In this document: piece by piece, positions 27,381-37,243 of the stretch
Position numbering within the stretch: the first letter of the stretch is position 1
How the letters are laid out: each line of letters starts with the position of its first letter
Source: Desulforhabdus amnigena
GTDB taxonomy: Bacteria; Desulfobacterota; Syntrophobacteria; Syntrophobacterales; Syntrophobacteraceae
Reading direction: 5' to 3'
Length of the DNA: 64,000 bases
Assembly: GCF_027925305.1 (NCBI RefSeq)
Contig: NZ_BSDR01000001.1
Coordinates: 3,003,001 to 3,067,000 of the forward strand
Made by a program: the position numbers and the translations under genes
Notes under the pieces: generated by a model
What the model saw: only the letters and a program-made list of their open reading frames with translations
What the model was told of the DNA's origin: nothing
Database searches by the model: none

Positions 27381-28025
27381 ATGTTGAATTTTCAAAAAGC
27401 ACGTGATCGTATGGTTGAGCTCCAGCTCGCGAGCCGGGGGATACGGGACCCCAGAGTCCTGGAAGCCATGGGAAAGGTTCCTCGACACCAATTCGTCGAT
27501 GAAGCGCTGCAGGATCAGGCCTATAATGACTACCCCCTCCCCATCGGAGAAAAGCAAACCATTTCTCAACCCTATATCGTCGCGCTCATGACAGAGACGC
27601 TGGAACTCAAAGGGAATGAAAAGGTACTGGAAATCGGGACAGGTTCCGGCTACCAGGCAGCCATTCTTGCGGAACTGGCGGATCGGGTCTTCACCATCGA
27701 ACGCAATCCCAGCCTGGCGTATCGCGCCAATCAAATTTTGAAAAAATTGGGATACAAAAATATCGTCACGCGAGTCTCGGACGGAACTCTGGGTTGGCCT
27801 GACGAAGCCCCGTTTGACGGGATCCTCGTCACGGCGGGAACGCCAAAAATTCCACAGCCGCTCATTGATCAACTGGCAATGAACGGGCGGTTGGTTGTTC
27901 CGGTAGGCGATCACCTCTCTCAGGAACTCGTCCTGGTGGAGCGGACAAGGGAGGGTATCCGCAAAACCAATCTGGGGGGTGTCCGGTTCGTCGACCTGAT
28001 CGGAAAATGGGCATGGCCGGAATGA
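27381..28025 (+). CDS. pcm: protein-L-isoaspartate O-methyltransferase
   Basis: SAM-dependent repair enzyme that methylates isoaspartyl residues in aged proteins. The 214-aa product has the family motif [14 protein letters not shown], the SAM-binding [16 protein letters not shown] and post-motifs [16 protein letters not shown] and GRLVVPVG. Its stop overlaps the ATG of the next gene, so they form an operon. The upstream 290 bp hold TTGACC...TAACAA spaced by 16 nt (27236-27263), only a weak promoter candidate. Confidence 0.94.
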   Translation: MLNFQKARDRMVELQLASRGIRDPRVLEAMGKVPRHQFVDEALQDQAYNDYPLPIGEKQTISQPYIVALMTETLELKGNEKVLEIGTGSGYQAAILAELADRVFTIERNPSLAYRANQILKKLGYKNIVTRVSDGTLGWPDEAPFDGILVTAGTPKIPQPLIDQLAMNGRLVVPVGDHLSQELVLVERTREGIRKTNLGGVRFVDLIGKWAWPE

Positions 28026-28507
28026 GTCGAAAGCCCTTCATAGGTGTTGTGGGCGCCGGCACTTCCTCGCCAGCCGTGGATACAGTGGCCGCTGAGGTCG
28101 GCCGGGAAATTGCCAGGCATGGCGCGGTGCTCATCTGCGGAGGACTGGGCGGTGTCATGACTGCAGCCGCAAGAGGCGCCAAGGAGGCGGGCGGATGGAC
28201 CATCGGGATTCTCCCCGGGCCATCCATTGATCAAGCAAACGATTATATTGACTTTCCCATTGCAACTCATATGGGTCAGGCAAGAAATGCGATCATCGTG
28301 CAGACGGCTCATGTGGTCATCTCCGTTGCCGGCGGCTATGGGACCCTTTCGGAAATCTCTATGGCCCTCAAAATCGGCAAACCCGTGGTCGCCCTTCTCC
28401 CTCGGTTTTCCATTCCAGGAGTGGTTGCAGCCCAAAATCCGGGTGAAGCCGTGCAGAAAGCCATCGCTCATCTCAGACCACCATATTCTGAAACAATCTC
28501 CATCTGA
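28022..28507 (+). CDS. TIGR00725/LOG-like Rossmann-fold nucleotide-binding protein
   Basis: A 161-aa single-domain protein. It opens with [11 protein letters not shown] and has the [20 protein letters not shown] motif of the SLOG/LOG superfamily, plus [18 protein letters not shown], which corresponds to the PGGxGTxxE phosphoribohydrolase motif but is altered to AGGYGTLSE. Members resemble DprA-related proteins. The substrate is unknown. The ATG at 28022 overlaps the pcm stop. Confidence 0.82.
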   Translation: MSRKPFIGVVGAGTSSPAVDTVAAEVGREIARHGAVLICGGLGGVMTAAARGAKEAGGWTIGILPGPSIDQANDYIDFPIATHMGQARNAIIVQTAHVVISVAGGYGTLSEISMALKIGKPVVALLPRFSIPGVVAAQNPGEAVQKAIAHLRPPYSETISI

Positions 28508-28536
28508 GCTTTGCTTTACTTCAGAGGTTCCTTTTG

Positions 28537-29673
28537 ATGAAACCTTTTGCATCCGTTACACGCATCCAAAAAACCAAAATAAAAAAGAAATCCAATCCCT
28601 CAGATTCACTCGTACAGATTCGAGAGGAAAACGAAGCGCTTCGTCTGCAACTGCAATATGTCGCTGAAACAGCGGCGGAAAATGAAAAGATCTGGCGTCA
28701 CTTTGCGGAAATCGAACGGATTCTTTTCAGAACCCGCGAACTGAATCAACTTGCCGAAGAGCTCCTGAAAGAAATCAAAAGCCGTTTTCAGCCGGATCAG
28801 GCCATTTTACTGCTCTGCCATCCCGATCTTCTGGAAAGGTTTTTTCCGGACATCTCCAATGAAAGTGAACCCATCGGCGAAGGCGCATGGATCCTCCCGT
28901 TTCCCATGGAAATGGGATCGTCCCTCTGCAGCGGCACCTCAAAACCCTTTCTCCTCTCCCCAGACAACATAGAAGGGCTCCTCCGCTTTCTCCCTGAAGT
29001 GGTTTCTTCGACCCGCTCGGGGGTCTTCATTCCCTTGAGAGTCCACCAGATAGTTTTTGGGGGGCTTTTCCTGGGCAGTACGGACGCAGAACGGTATCGT
29101 CCCAAAGATGGAACCGATCTGCTGGAGCAGTTGGGGATGAAAATCGCTCTTTGCATGGACAACTGCCTTGCCTACGAAAGGGTCAAGGAGTTCAGCGTTC
29201 AAGACCCCCTCACCGGCCTGCTCAATTACTTTCAGATCCAAATCGTTCTGGAAAGGGAATTCCGAAAAGCCCGCCGCCGCAACGCTCCCCTCTCCGTCCT
29301 GATCATTCATCTCGATTTCGGGCATGAAATCCATGAACATTTCAACATGGGAAATGCCTTGATCAAACACGCTGCCGGGTTGTTGCAGGAAACTCTTCCG
29401 GCAGACGAAAGCTTTCTGGGGCGTTATGGAAACGATGAATTCGTTGTGGTACTCCCCGGAGTCCAGGAGGAAGAAGCGAGAGAAGTCATTCCATATCTTT
29501 TTAAAATAATAAGAAAATCTCCATTCAGGCACGAGAATGCGGTCATCCTTCTTAAAACCCTCATGGGGGTCGGTGCCCTCAGCGCAGAAACGGAGCGACC
29601 ACAAGATTTGCTGGATGCGGCGTACACGGAACTCTACCGCATCAAACTCTCTCCATTCGAATCCAATGGATGA
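28537..29673 (+). CDS. GAF-like plus degenerate GGDEF-domain protein
   Basis: A 378-aa cytoplasmic signalling protein. An N-terminal coiled coil (about 25-60) precedes a GAF-like sensor region (about 65-215) and a GGDEF domain beginning DPLTGLLNYFQIQ. The active-site loop reads RYGNDEF, with Asn replacing the second Gly, and several substrate-binding positions after DPLTGL are altered, so cyclase activity is doubtful and it may act as a receptor or scaffold. The first base triplet of the open frame is TTG at 28534; the ATG at 28537 is preferred. Confidence 0.8.
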   Translation: MKPFASVTRIQKTKIKKKSNPSDSLVQIREENEALRLQLQYVAETAAENEKIWRHFAEIERILFRTRELNQLAEELLKEIKSRFQPDQAILLLCHPDLLERFFPDISNESEPIGEGAWILPFPMEMGSSLCSGTSKPFLLSPDNIEGLLRFLPEVVSSTRSGVFIPLRVHQIVFGGLFLGSTDAERYRPKDGTDLLEQLGMKIALCMDNCLAYERVKEFSVQDPLTGLLNYFQIQIVLEREFRKARRRNAPLSVLIIHLDFGHEIHEHFNMGNALIKHAAGLLQETLPADESFLGRYGNDEFVVVLPGVQEEEAREVIPYLFKIIRKSPFRHENAVILLKTLMGVGALSAETERPQDLLDAAYTELYRIKLSPFESNG

Positions 29674-30214
<541 letters not shown>

Positions 30215-31291
30215 TTATATCGCCATTGCCGCGCGTTCGGCAGCGACCAGGGCACCTTCCAAATAACCGCCGTGTTGCATGGCGGTTTCCGTGCCGGCAA
30301 AAAGGATAGTGCCGTCCCAAATAGCGGCTTTGCCGGCCGGAGGGTGATACAATGGATGCTCGTACATGGGCGGCTGGTCAAACTCGGTGGCGGTAAATGG
30401 TTCGCGCGCCCAGTCCTGGTAAAAGAAGGCGGTCGGCTGGGCTGCCGGTCGGCCGAAGATGAGGGCCAGCTGCGCCAGAATCGCTTCGGTCAACCGCGGC
30501 TCCTGGTTACGCTGAACCGCCGGGATGCCCACAAAGCCGGTCAGGCCGTAGGGACCGGCACCATTGTTGGAGCCGTCATGGATTTCACTCAGCGGCCCCC
30601 GTTCACTGAATGCCTGTCCCGACAAGCCCATCTGCCGCCAGAAAGGTTCCTCGTAAAAGGCGCTGAATTTGGCCTGGCCTGCCATCCAAGTGCCGATTTT
30701 CAGCATGGCCTGGGTCAGACCATACGACAGTTCGGGGGTGAAGAGAATGGTGGCGGCGGCCAGGCGCGGCGGCAGGGCCAAGATGACGTGACGGGCTCTA
30801 AACTGCACCCATGGATCTTTTTCCAGTTGCCCAACGCTGACCAGAGCGCCGGAAGATATTTTTTCAATGTGACACACCGGGTGGTTCAAGAGAATGGCGT
30901 TTCCATCGATACGTCTACAGAGCGTTTTGATCAGCGCCGCCATACCGCCACAAAGCCTAAAGGATGGCGGATCTGTTGCATACCCTCTGACGGTTTGCAC
31001 CGCACCGTCGAAGCGCTGAAAGCGGCCCAGACCCTCTTCAAACTCGCGAAACCCCTCAAGACCTAGTGTTTGAATCAGCTGTGCCAGTTTCGGATGAATC
31101 GAGGGCCAATACCAGGAAGGTCCCAGGTCCGCGTAAAACCCATGATGCTCGGGGCATAAAATCCTGCCGCCGATACGTTCGCGCGCTTCCAAAACAATAA
31201 AAGAAACCTTTTTTTGAGTGAGCAAACAGGCGGCATAAATGCCGCTCAGGCCACCCCCGACAATAAGGGTATCACATGTTTGTATAGACAT
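30215..31291 (-). CDS. FAD-dependent amine oxidase family protein
   Basis: Flavoprotein of the monoamine oxidase superfamily, 358 aa. The N-terminal Rossmann motif is LIVGGGLSGIYAACLL (about 9-24), followed by ARERIGGRI, the classic GGR FAD-contact motif. The C-terminal FAD motif is ILFAGTETAMQHGGYLEGAL, with Thr-Glu-Thr and HGG-G as in amine oxidases. It lacks a signal peptide. The substrate (amine, polyamine or protoporphyrinogen-like) cannot be told. It is flanked by REP-like spacers and looks monocistronic. Confidence 0.88.
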   Translation of the reverse strand: MSIQTCDTLIVGGGLSGIYAACLLTQKKVSFIVLEARERIGGRILCPEHHGFYADLGPSWYWPSIHPKLAQLIQTLGLEGFREFEEGLGRFQRFDGAVQTVRGYATDPPSFRLCGGMAALIKTLCRRIDGNAILLNHPVCHIEKISSGALVSVGQLEKDPWVQFRARHVILALPPRLAAATILFTPELSYGLTQAMLKIGTWMAGQAKFSAFYEEPFWRQMGLSGQAFSERGPLSEIHDGSNNGAGPYGLTGFVGIPAVQRNQEPRLTEAILAQLALIFGRPAAQPTAFFYQDWAREPFTATEFDQPPMYEHPLYHPPAGKAAIWDGTILFAGTETAMQHGGYLEGALVAAERAAMAI

Positions 31292-31389
31292 GTCACCAAT
31301 GTTTCCGATCAGTTCGGCAACGGATGAGGATCGGGCGCTACCGGGTCAAGTCGCCTCTCCGTCGATCAGCAATTCTCATTTTGAAAAAC

Positions 31390-31475
31390 CTGCACCCCCC
31401 TCCCCCCTGGGGGGAATTTTTAGAACAAAGTCCCCCTTTGAAAGGGGATTGAGGGGGATGTCGCAAATGCCAGTA
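31390..31475. repeat. REP-like C/G-run intergenic element
   Basis: Runs of C and G form nested hairpins (CCCCCCTGGGGGG; TCCCCCTTTGAAAGGGGA) and end GGGGGATGTCGCAAA. The same ending occurs in the palindromic element at 53540-53649, so both may belong to one repeat family. Confidence 0.5.
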
Positions 31476-31556
31476 TCATGAAAGACGCCCAAAATGAGAA
31501 TTGCTGCCATCCGATACCAGAGGATAATATAAAAATACACTCACTTTCATTGTTTC

Positions 31557-32003
31557 CTAGTTATAGGCCAATCGAGTCTTTTCATCGGTCAATGTTGGTT
31601 GGATAATCTCTTTCCACTCAGGAGCGTCCCATGTTCCCAACCGAGTGTGCATATCAAGGTATTTCTGGGGTATAGGGTGTGTACCATAGACGACTTCAAG
31701 ACCATATCGCGTTTTTATAAAATCATGAAAATAGGTGATATAAGGGCATGGAGGATAACCTACCACAAGGCCGGTAGCAAGATGCACTTTCTCTGCTCCA
31801 TTGCCTTTCATTTCCTCTACAGCATATTCAACATTGCCGCCGGGGCACCCATCGCAAGTGGTATACCCAACGACTTCAACTTCCATATTCTTGTACCGGC
31901 TAAAGGCACCTTCTCTGTTACGCAATGATCTTAAGCACTTCCCACCAGCACACCTGCGATACCGATCACAGATAATTATGCCAATCTTTGCTTTTTCTTT
32001 CAC
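31557..32003 (-). CDS. CGGC-domain protein
   Basis: A 148-aa protein with an N-terminal IGIIICDRYRRCAGGKCLRSL segment split over about residues 8-28, containing the Cys pattern of the CGGC domain, then VVGYTTCDGCPGGNVEYAVEE and the C-terminal PYITYFHDFI. Such proteins are thought to bind metal or a redox cofactor and are common in anaerobes. The start is GTG at 32003 preceded by GGAGAAAAAACC. Function is not established. Confidence 0.78.
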   Translation of the reverse strand: MKEKAKIGIIICDRYRRCAGGKCLRSLRNREGAFSRYKNMEVEVVGYTTCDGCPGGNVEYAVEEMKGNGAEKVHLATGLVVGYPPCPYITYFHDFIKTRYGLEVVYGTHPIPQKYLDMHTRLGTWDAPEWKEIIQPTLTDEKTRLAYN

Positions 32004-32265
32004 GGTTTTTTCTCCTTTAGTTGTATAAAGTGAGCAACAAACTTAGTACCGAAGATCGTAAATATGCGGCCATTTCTTTGCAGGAACGGCTTCCAGCCGT
32101 GACAGGAACCGGCAACCGCATAACCTTGTCGCGGCAAGATGCCGCTCCTACGAAAACAATGGATAAACGGTTGCGTAATTACGAAGACCAGTACTTAGCA
32201 TAATAGAAGATAGGACACTACCCCGGTATACCGGGACCAAGGTTTTTACTAACGATACACGAAAT

Positions 32266-33234
32266 ATGGCGGGTATCCCCCGCAACATGCTATGGCCTGC
32301 GACGGGAAGCCGTTTTAGCCAGCTAAAGGAAAATGCTTTGAACGGAAGAGTTGAGGTGCTGGATTCCAAGGCCATTTTAGTTTTAGTGGTGCTCTGCGCG
32401 AGTTGGGGGTTACAGCAGGTAGCCATCAAGATCGCCAATGTTGGCATATCCCCGGTTCTTCAGGCTGGAATTCGTTCAGCCGGTGCCGCCATGCTGGTGT
32501 GGATCTGGATGGTTATTCGCAGGAAGGCGTTTCTGAACAAAGACGGCACGTTCTGGTGGGGCATTGGAGCGGGTCTACTCTTTTCGGCAGAATTCATCCT
32601 GATTTACTGGGGGCTCCAGTTCACCGTTGCATCCCGCGCAGTAATCTTTCTTTACACCTCACCTTTTATTGTCGCTCTGGGAGCCCAGCTCTTCATACCT
32701 GGCGAATCTCTGAGAAAAACTCAGGTAGCAGGTCTCTGCTGCGCCTTTTGCGGTGTGTTTGCTGCTGTTGGCGAATCGTTGCAGTCTCCTTCCGTCCGCA
32801 TGCTGATCGGCGATGGCATGCTTGTGGGTGCGGCAGTGTTCTGGGGGGCAACGACAGTTCTGATCAAAGCCGGTCCACTCTCCCGAATCTCGCCCAGCAA
32901 AACCCTGCTCTATCAGCTTAGCGTATCCGCCATGATTCTGCCGCTGGGATCCCTGTGCATGCACGAATCCGGCGTCGTCCAGATAACTCCAGTGATTGCA
33001 GGTAGTCTAATTTACCAATCCGTCTGGATCGCGTTCATCACTTACTTGGCCTGGTTCTGGCTTGTCAAGAAATATCCGGCCTCCCGCCTGGCATCGTTCA
33101 CGTTTCTCACACCCCTGTTCGGAGTGATCGCCGGAGGCGTACTGTTGGATGAACCCATCACGGCAATGCTCCTGTTGTCACTTACCCTGGTGGCTATAGG
33201 GATCTACCTGGTGAATCGTCCCTTCGGAGAGTAA
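32266..33234 (+). CDS. EamA (DMT) family transporter
   Basis: Inner-membrane exporter with two EamA repeats and ten predicted helices between about residues 34 and 318 of the longest frame. The first repeat begins AILVLVVLCASWGLQQVAIK and the second GDGMLVGAAVFWGATTVLIK. The true start is uncertain: the ATG at 32266 adds about 30 hydrophilic residues, while TTG 32338 and GTG 32356 lie nearer the first helix. The substrate is unknown; relatives export amino acids or metabolites. Confidence 0.82.
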   Translation: MAGIPRNMLWPATGSRFSQLKENALNGRVEVLDSKAILVLVVLCASWGLQQVAIKIANVGISPVLQAGIRSAGAAMLVWIWMVIRRKAFLNKDGTFWWGIGAGLLFSAEFILIYWGLQFTVASRAVIFLYTSPFIVALGAQLFIPGESLRKTQVAGLCCAFCGVFAAVGESLQSPSVRMLIGDGMLVGAAVFWGATTVLIKAGPLSRISPSKTLLYQLSVSAMILPLGSLCMHESGVVQITPVIAGSLIYQSVWIAFITYLAWFWLVKKYPASRLASFTFLTPLFGVIAGGVLLDEPITAMLLLSLTLVAIGIYLVNRPFGE

Positions 33235-33442
33235 TCCTCCTGAACCAATTGAATGGCATGTCCTGGAAAGTCAAAACCGAAAGACATTGGCTGAACTTTA
33301 GCCAAAGGAAATATGGCATCATGACGTTTTAGTTCTTAATTTTCGGCCAAGCCCTTCAGTTATCCCCTCGATGATGGAGTGGTCTCAAGAAAAGATGAAA
33401 AAACGGTAAAGATATGTAATCCATGATAAGGAGGTCACGACC

Positions 33443-33613
33443 ATGAACATAAGACAAGTTTTATCTTTCGCGCTTTTGCTTCTCATTTTGCTGTCTTTTG
33501 GATGCACCGGCGGCGCCATTTATAAGGCAAATATGGAGACCGGTCCAAACCGTTTCGGGTGTGAAGGCGAGACGCCCAGCCCTTATCCGCCATACTGTCA
33601 TCCACACCACTAA
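33443..33613 (+). CDS. small lipoprotein
   Basis: A 56-aa product, short enough to be missed by many gene callers. A strong AAGGAGG lies eight nt before the ATG. The signal peptide ends in the lipobox LLSFGC (Cys21). The mature part is only about 36 residues, with two more Cys and a His-rich end (YCHPHH) that could bind a metal. The gene is alone and converges on a ferredoxin gene. Confidence 0.7.
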   Translation: MNIRQVLSFALLLLILLSFGCTGGAIYKANMETGPNRFGCEGETPSPYPPYCHPHH

Positions 33614-33662
33614 GCGATCAAGAGATGCATCTCTCCGGCACATGTCAACAAAACCTGGTACA

Positions 33663-33702
33663 GCCGGGGCCGAAAGAACCCAGCGGTTCTTTCGGCCCCG
33701 GC
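33663..33702. terminator. 18-bp palindrome between convergent genes
   Basis: GCCGGGGCCGAAAGAACC pairs perfectly with GGTTCTTTCGGCCCCGGC around a CAGC tetraloop. It lies between the small lipoprotein (+) and the ferredoxin (-). Neither side has a long T tract, but the stability suggests a bidirectional transcription stop. Confidence 0.6.
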
Positions 33703-33751
33703 AAAGGATTTGAGCATTCAAAAATTGCAGAGGGACTTCCGCCGGGCAGTA

Positions 33752-33988
33752 CTAGGTAACATGCTTCATTTGGATAGCATCCAATGGGCAGGCCTTAATG
33801 CACTCCCAGCATCCCATGCACATGTCTTGAAAAATTATCGGTGGTTCAAAAACACCATCTATCTGTTTGATAACTTTATGAGTGCAAGCCGATACGGCCA
33901 CACAAACCCCCTTTCCAGGATTACATTTCCCGGGGTTGCACCTTTCATAATCCACCATCGCAAATGACTTTTTGGGTTGCAGACTCAT
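33752..33988 (-). CDS. small ferredoxin resembling the Fe-S domain of RLI/ABCE1
   Basis: A 78-aa iron-sulfur protein. The N-terminal AMVDYERCNPGKCNPGKGVC resembles the RLI (ABCE1) ferredoxin region, and the C-terminal part has CMGCWECIKACPLDAI for one clear [4Fe-4S] cluster. The first cluster (C-x4-C-x6-C...C) has unusual spacing. The ATG at 33988 is favoured over the ATG 12 nt upstream. It stands alone, so its redox partner is unknown. Confidence 0.75.
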   Translation of the reverse strand: MSLQPKKSFAMVDYERCNPGKCNPGKGVCVAVSACTHKVIKQIDGVFEPPIIFQDMCMGCWECIKACPLDAIQMKHVT

Positions 33989-34279
33989 TCTTTCATCCAT
34001 CTATTGGCAATTCACTGACTGAAATTCCATACGCCAGCCGAGGGAGGTTTAAGCGGTAACCGTTTACCGCAAAGGATGCAGGGAGCGCAAAAAACAAGGG
34101 AAATTTTAAAACATGCTCTTTTCCCCTTTTTTGCAACATCTGCGGATATACAAATACAAGTGAACGGTTACCCTAAATATAACCCATATCGCCTGCGCCG
34201 ACACGACGGTGTCTATTGGCGCGGCTTCAGGACGATGGAACTCCTCGCCAGGAGAACTATTCTAGTACAGGTGGGTGTT

Positions 34280-37243
34280 TCACCGGCTACACCTGCCATT
34301 GTGAACATATTTGTCGAGTTCCTGCCGCACAGCCTGACCAATCGCCTTCAGCAGGTATGGCTTGCGCACATACGCTCCTGCTCCAAGTCTCTGAGCTTCG
34401 CGAACCCTGTCGGTTTCTGAAAAGCCACTGGCAATGATCGCTTTCTGGCCTGGATGAAAAGCTAGAATCTTTTTGTAAGTATCCAATCCGTCCATGCCCG
34501 AGTCCATGATCATGTCCAACACCACAAGGTCTGCCTGGTGGGTTTCCAGATAAGCGACCGCCTCTTCCCCGCTCGGAACCGCCACAACGGTATAGCCCAA
34601 TCGAGTCAGCATCAACCGGGCTAAATCGCGCTGCTCCCGGGCGTCATCCACCACCAGGATGTTTTCACAGCCCCGGTAAATGTCGAGAGACGGCTCTACA
34701 GGAAGCTGCAAAATGTTTCCACGGGAGGCGGGAAAGAACAAGGTAATTGTAGTGCCTTTTTCGGGAACGCTTTCCACATTCACGTATCCCCTGTGATCTT
34801 TCACCGTGCCCCAAACCACCGCCATCCCCAGGCCGGTGCCGCTTCGTCCCATCTTCTTCTTGGAATAGAATGGTTCGAATATCTTTTCCACATCCCCCGG
34901 CGGGATTCCCTCTCCATTGTCACTCACCGATAAAACCACATAATCACCTTCATCCACCTTTTCATAGCCCCCGATGGCGCTGTCGACATATTGATTTCTC
35001 GTTGAGACAGCGACAGCACCCTTTCCGTGGATCGCCTCGACGGCATTGTTGACCAAATTCATGATGGTTTTGGAGAGATGAACCGCAGACCCAGAAAGCG
35101 GCAATAGATTCGGTTCGAGATCTATAGTGAAATGGATGTCGGGATGGGACGATTTGAGTTGAATGTATTCCGGGCTGAGTAAGTAGTCATTGATGATGGA
35201 GTTCAATTCGAGAATGTCCCTTGTCACGATGCCACGCCGGGCCAGCGTCAAAAGGTCATTGACAATGGCTGCGGCTTTTTCACCCGATTGCTTGATGACC
35301 TGGATCGGCTTACGCAGTGGACTGCTTTCCGGCAGATCGAGCAGCAAGAGTTCGGGATAGCTTACAATACCGCTGAGGATATTATTGAGATCGTGAGCCA
35401 CTCCACCGGCCAGAGTCCCAAGGGCTTCCATTTTTTCCGCTCTGTGCAGCCTGGCTTCAAGATCCTTTTTTTCGGACTCCGCTTGTTTTCTTTGGCTGAT
35501 ATCGTGTATGGATCCTATGGTTTTGACAGGGTTGCCCTGTTCGTCATATAAAACCATGGCGTTCAGCGAGCATGGAATACGGGCGCCGCTCCTGCTCCGC
35601 ATCATCACCTCAAAATCGGCCAATCGGCCTTTTTGCAGCAACGCTCTCATCAACTGCTCCCTCTGGCCGGGATCATTATAAACCCTGTAAATGGAACGCC
35701 CGATCAACTCCTCGCGCTTGAATTGCAGGACCTTCTCAATTGAGGGACTGGCTTCCCGAATGACTCCATCAAAGTCTGCTTCGAAATAGACATCGACAAT
35801 ATTTTCAAAGATCCGGCGATACTTTTCTTCGCTTTCCCGCAAGGCTGATTCGACCTGTTTGCGTTCCTCAATTTCTTTACGAAGCTGCAGGTTGGAAACG
35901 GCTAGATCTCGCGTGCGTTCTTCCACCCGGGCTTCCAATTCATCCTTCTTCTTTTGAATTTCGCTTGTCAGAGCCTCGTTTTCCTGGAACGCGTTTTTCA
36001 CGGCATCGAACCAGGGTCTCCAGTGTTTCGGCAATGCAGGTTTTAGGGCGAAAGGTTCATCAAGGCTTCGCGCCATAATGTAGCCGGCGAATTGCTCCGC
36101 GGGCACAATGAAAAAACGGTGGGAACTTATCAATACAACGATAACCAAGGCCGGCATCATTACCAGGATCAGGAGCAACCCGATGCTCGTATTTTCATTG
36201 ATGGCCGTCCACTTGGATCTATGGGGTTCGAGGTAGACAAGCTGCCAGGGAGCCTTTTTCAGATGGCTCTTTAGGATGATCCCTTTTTCAGTCGCAGTGA
36301 TCACCTGATCTGGAATACCGTCCAGGATGCCACCCGCTTTCATACCCAGGAGTTGAAAAGCCTCTCCCAGACCTTTTGTCCGTTTGTCGTGAGAGGAAAT
36401 CAAAGTCGGATGAGCAACAAGCTGGTCTCGGTCGTTTATGACGAACATCTCTCCCCTGCCCTGGTGAAATCCCTTGACGATGGAATTAAGGAAATCCACG
36501 GTCAAATCGATTGCCACCGTTCCCGTGAACCGGTCTCCATCGTAAACCGGGGCCGCACAGGTGGTCATCAAGCCTTTTCCGTATTCATCAACATAGATTT
36601 CCGTCCAAAAGAGATCACGCTCCGGATTGTTTTTAGGCCGCCCGAACAGGTAAAACTCATGACGGTAGAGGTCTGGAGAAAAATTAAATTCCTGAGAAGG
36701 TATCCATGGGTAAATATTGACGAATCTATTGCCTGAAATATAGTAAATCCAGGCGGCATTCTTCAGTGAGCTCCCAATGGCATGGAAGTGGGGAGTGAGA
36801 CGCAGCGCCATGTATACTTCACGGTAGAAATCACGGGACCGCTTATCAAGCGATCCCTCACCCGTAAGATTGCCGACCTCTTCTCTCCTCAAGGCCGGCG
36901 GTAATACATCCAGGTTGAAACTCTTCTCTGAAGGGTCTTCAACAAGAGAGGCAAAGGCCTGGGGCGGGATAGGTATTTCAAGTTGTCGAGATTCTTTCAA
37001 ATCCGCCTCTGCAGATACCCTCAGGGCATCCACGAGCAGAGTGACTTCTGTCAACAAGCTATCGAGATGAGAGACCTTCTCATTGAAGTGATTTTGAAGA
37101 AGTTCCTTTTCATGTACCGTATTCAGCTTGTACTGATTGATGGCAAGAAAAATGAAAACCGCCATAAGCAATGAGAAGAGCAGAGCGATAAAGGAGGTGT
37201 AGCGCGCATGAAACCTGACAAAACTGCTATTGCCAATTGCCAT
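34280..37243 (-). CDS. hybrid sensor histidine kinase (Cache-PAS-HisKA-HATPase-REC)
   Basis: Inner-membrane two-component sensor of 987 aa. A transmembrane helix (about 15-37) and a second near 350-372 bracket a periplasmic Cache sensor domain. This is followed by a coiled coil (about 425-470), a PAS domain (YRRIFENIVDVYFEADFDG), a HisKA domain with VAHDLNNILSG, a GHKL ATPase (NLVNNAVEAI; DNGEGIPPGD; GTGLGMAVVWGTV) and a C-terminal receiver with VVDDAREQRD, phospho-acceptor VVLDMIMDSG and the KP motif YVRKPY. The Cache domain suggests sensing of small organic molecules. No separate response regulator is nearby. Confidence 0.93.
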   Translation of the reverse strand: MAIGNSSFVRFHARYTSFIALLFSLLMAVFIFLAINQYKLNTVHEKELLQNHFNEKVSHLDSLLTEVTLLVDALRVSAEADLKESRQLEIPIPPQAFASLVEDPSEKSFNLDVLPPALRREEVGNLTGEGSLDKRSRDFYREVYMALRLTPHFHAIGSSLKNAAWIYYISGNRFVNIYPWIPSQEFNFSPDLYRHEFYLFGRPKNNPERDLFWTEIYVDEYGKGLMTTCAAPVYDGDRFTGTVAIDLTVDFLNSIVKGFHQGRGEMFVINDRDQLVAHPTLISSHDKRTKGLGEAFQLLGMKAGGILDGIPDQVITATEKGIILKSHLKKAPWQLVYLEPHRSKWTAINENTSIGLLLILVMMPALVIVVLISSHRFFIVPAEQFAGYIMARSLDEPFALKPALPKHWRPWFDAVKNAFQENEALTSEIQKKKDELEARVEERTRDLAVSNLQLRKEIEERKQVESALRESEEKYRRIFENIVDVYFEADFDGVIREASPSIEKVLQFKREELIGRSIYRVYNDPGQREQLMRALLQKGRLADFEVMMRSRSGARIPCSLNAMVLYDEQGNPVKTIGSIHDISQRKQAESEKKDLEARLHRAEKMEALGTLAGGVAHDLNNILSGIVSYPELLLLDLPESSPLRKPIQVIKQSGEKAAAIVNDLLTLARRGIVTRDILELNSIINDYLLSPEYIQLKSSHPDIHFTIDLEPNLLPLSGSAVHLSKTIMNLVNNAVEAIHGKGAVAVSTRNQYVDSAIGGYEKVDEGDYVVLSVSDNGEGIPPGDVEKIFEPFYSKKKMGRSGTGLGMAVVWGTVKDHRGYVNVESVPEKGTTITLFFPASRGNILQLPVEPSLDIYRGCENILVVDDAREQRDLARLMLTRLGYTVVAVPSGEEAVAYLETHQADLVVLDMIMDSGMDGLDTYKKILAFHPGQKAIIASGFSETDRVREAQRLGAGAYVRKPYLLKAIGQAVRQELDKYVHNGRCSR

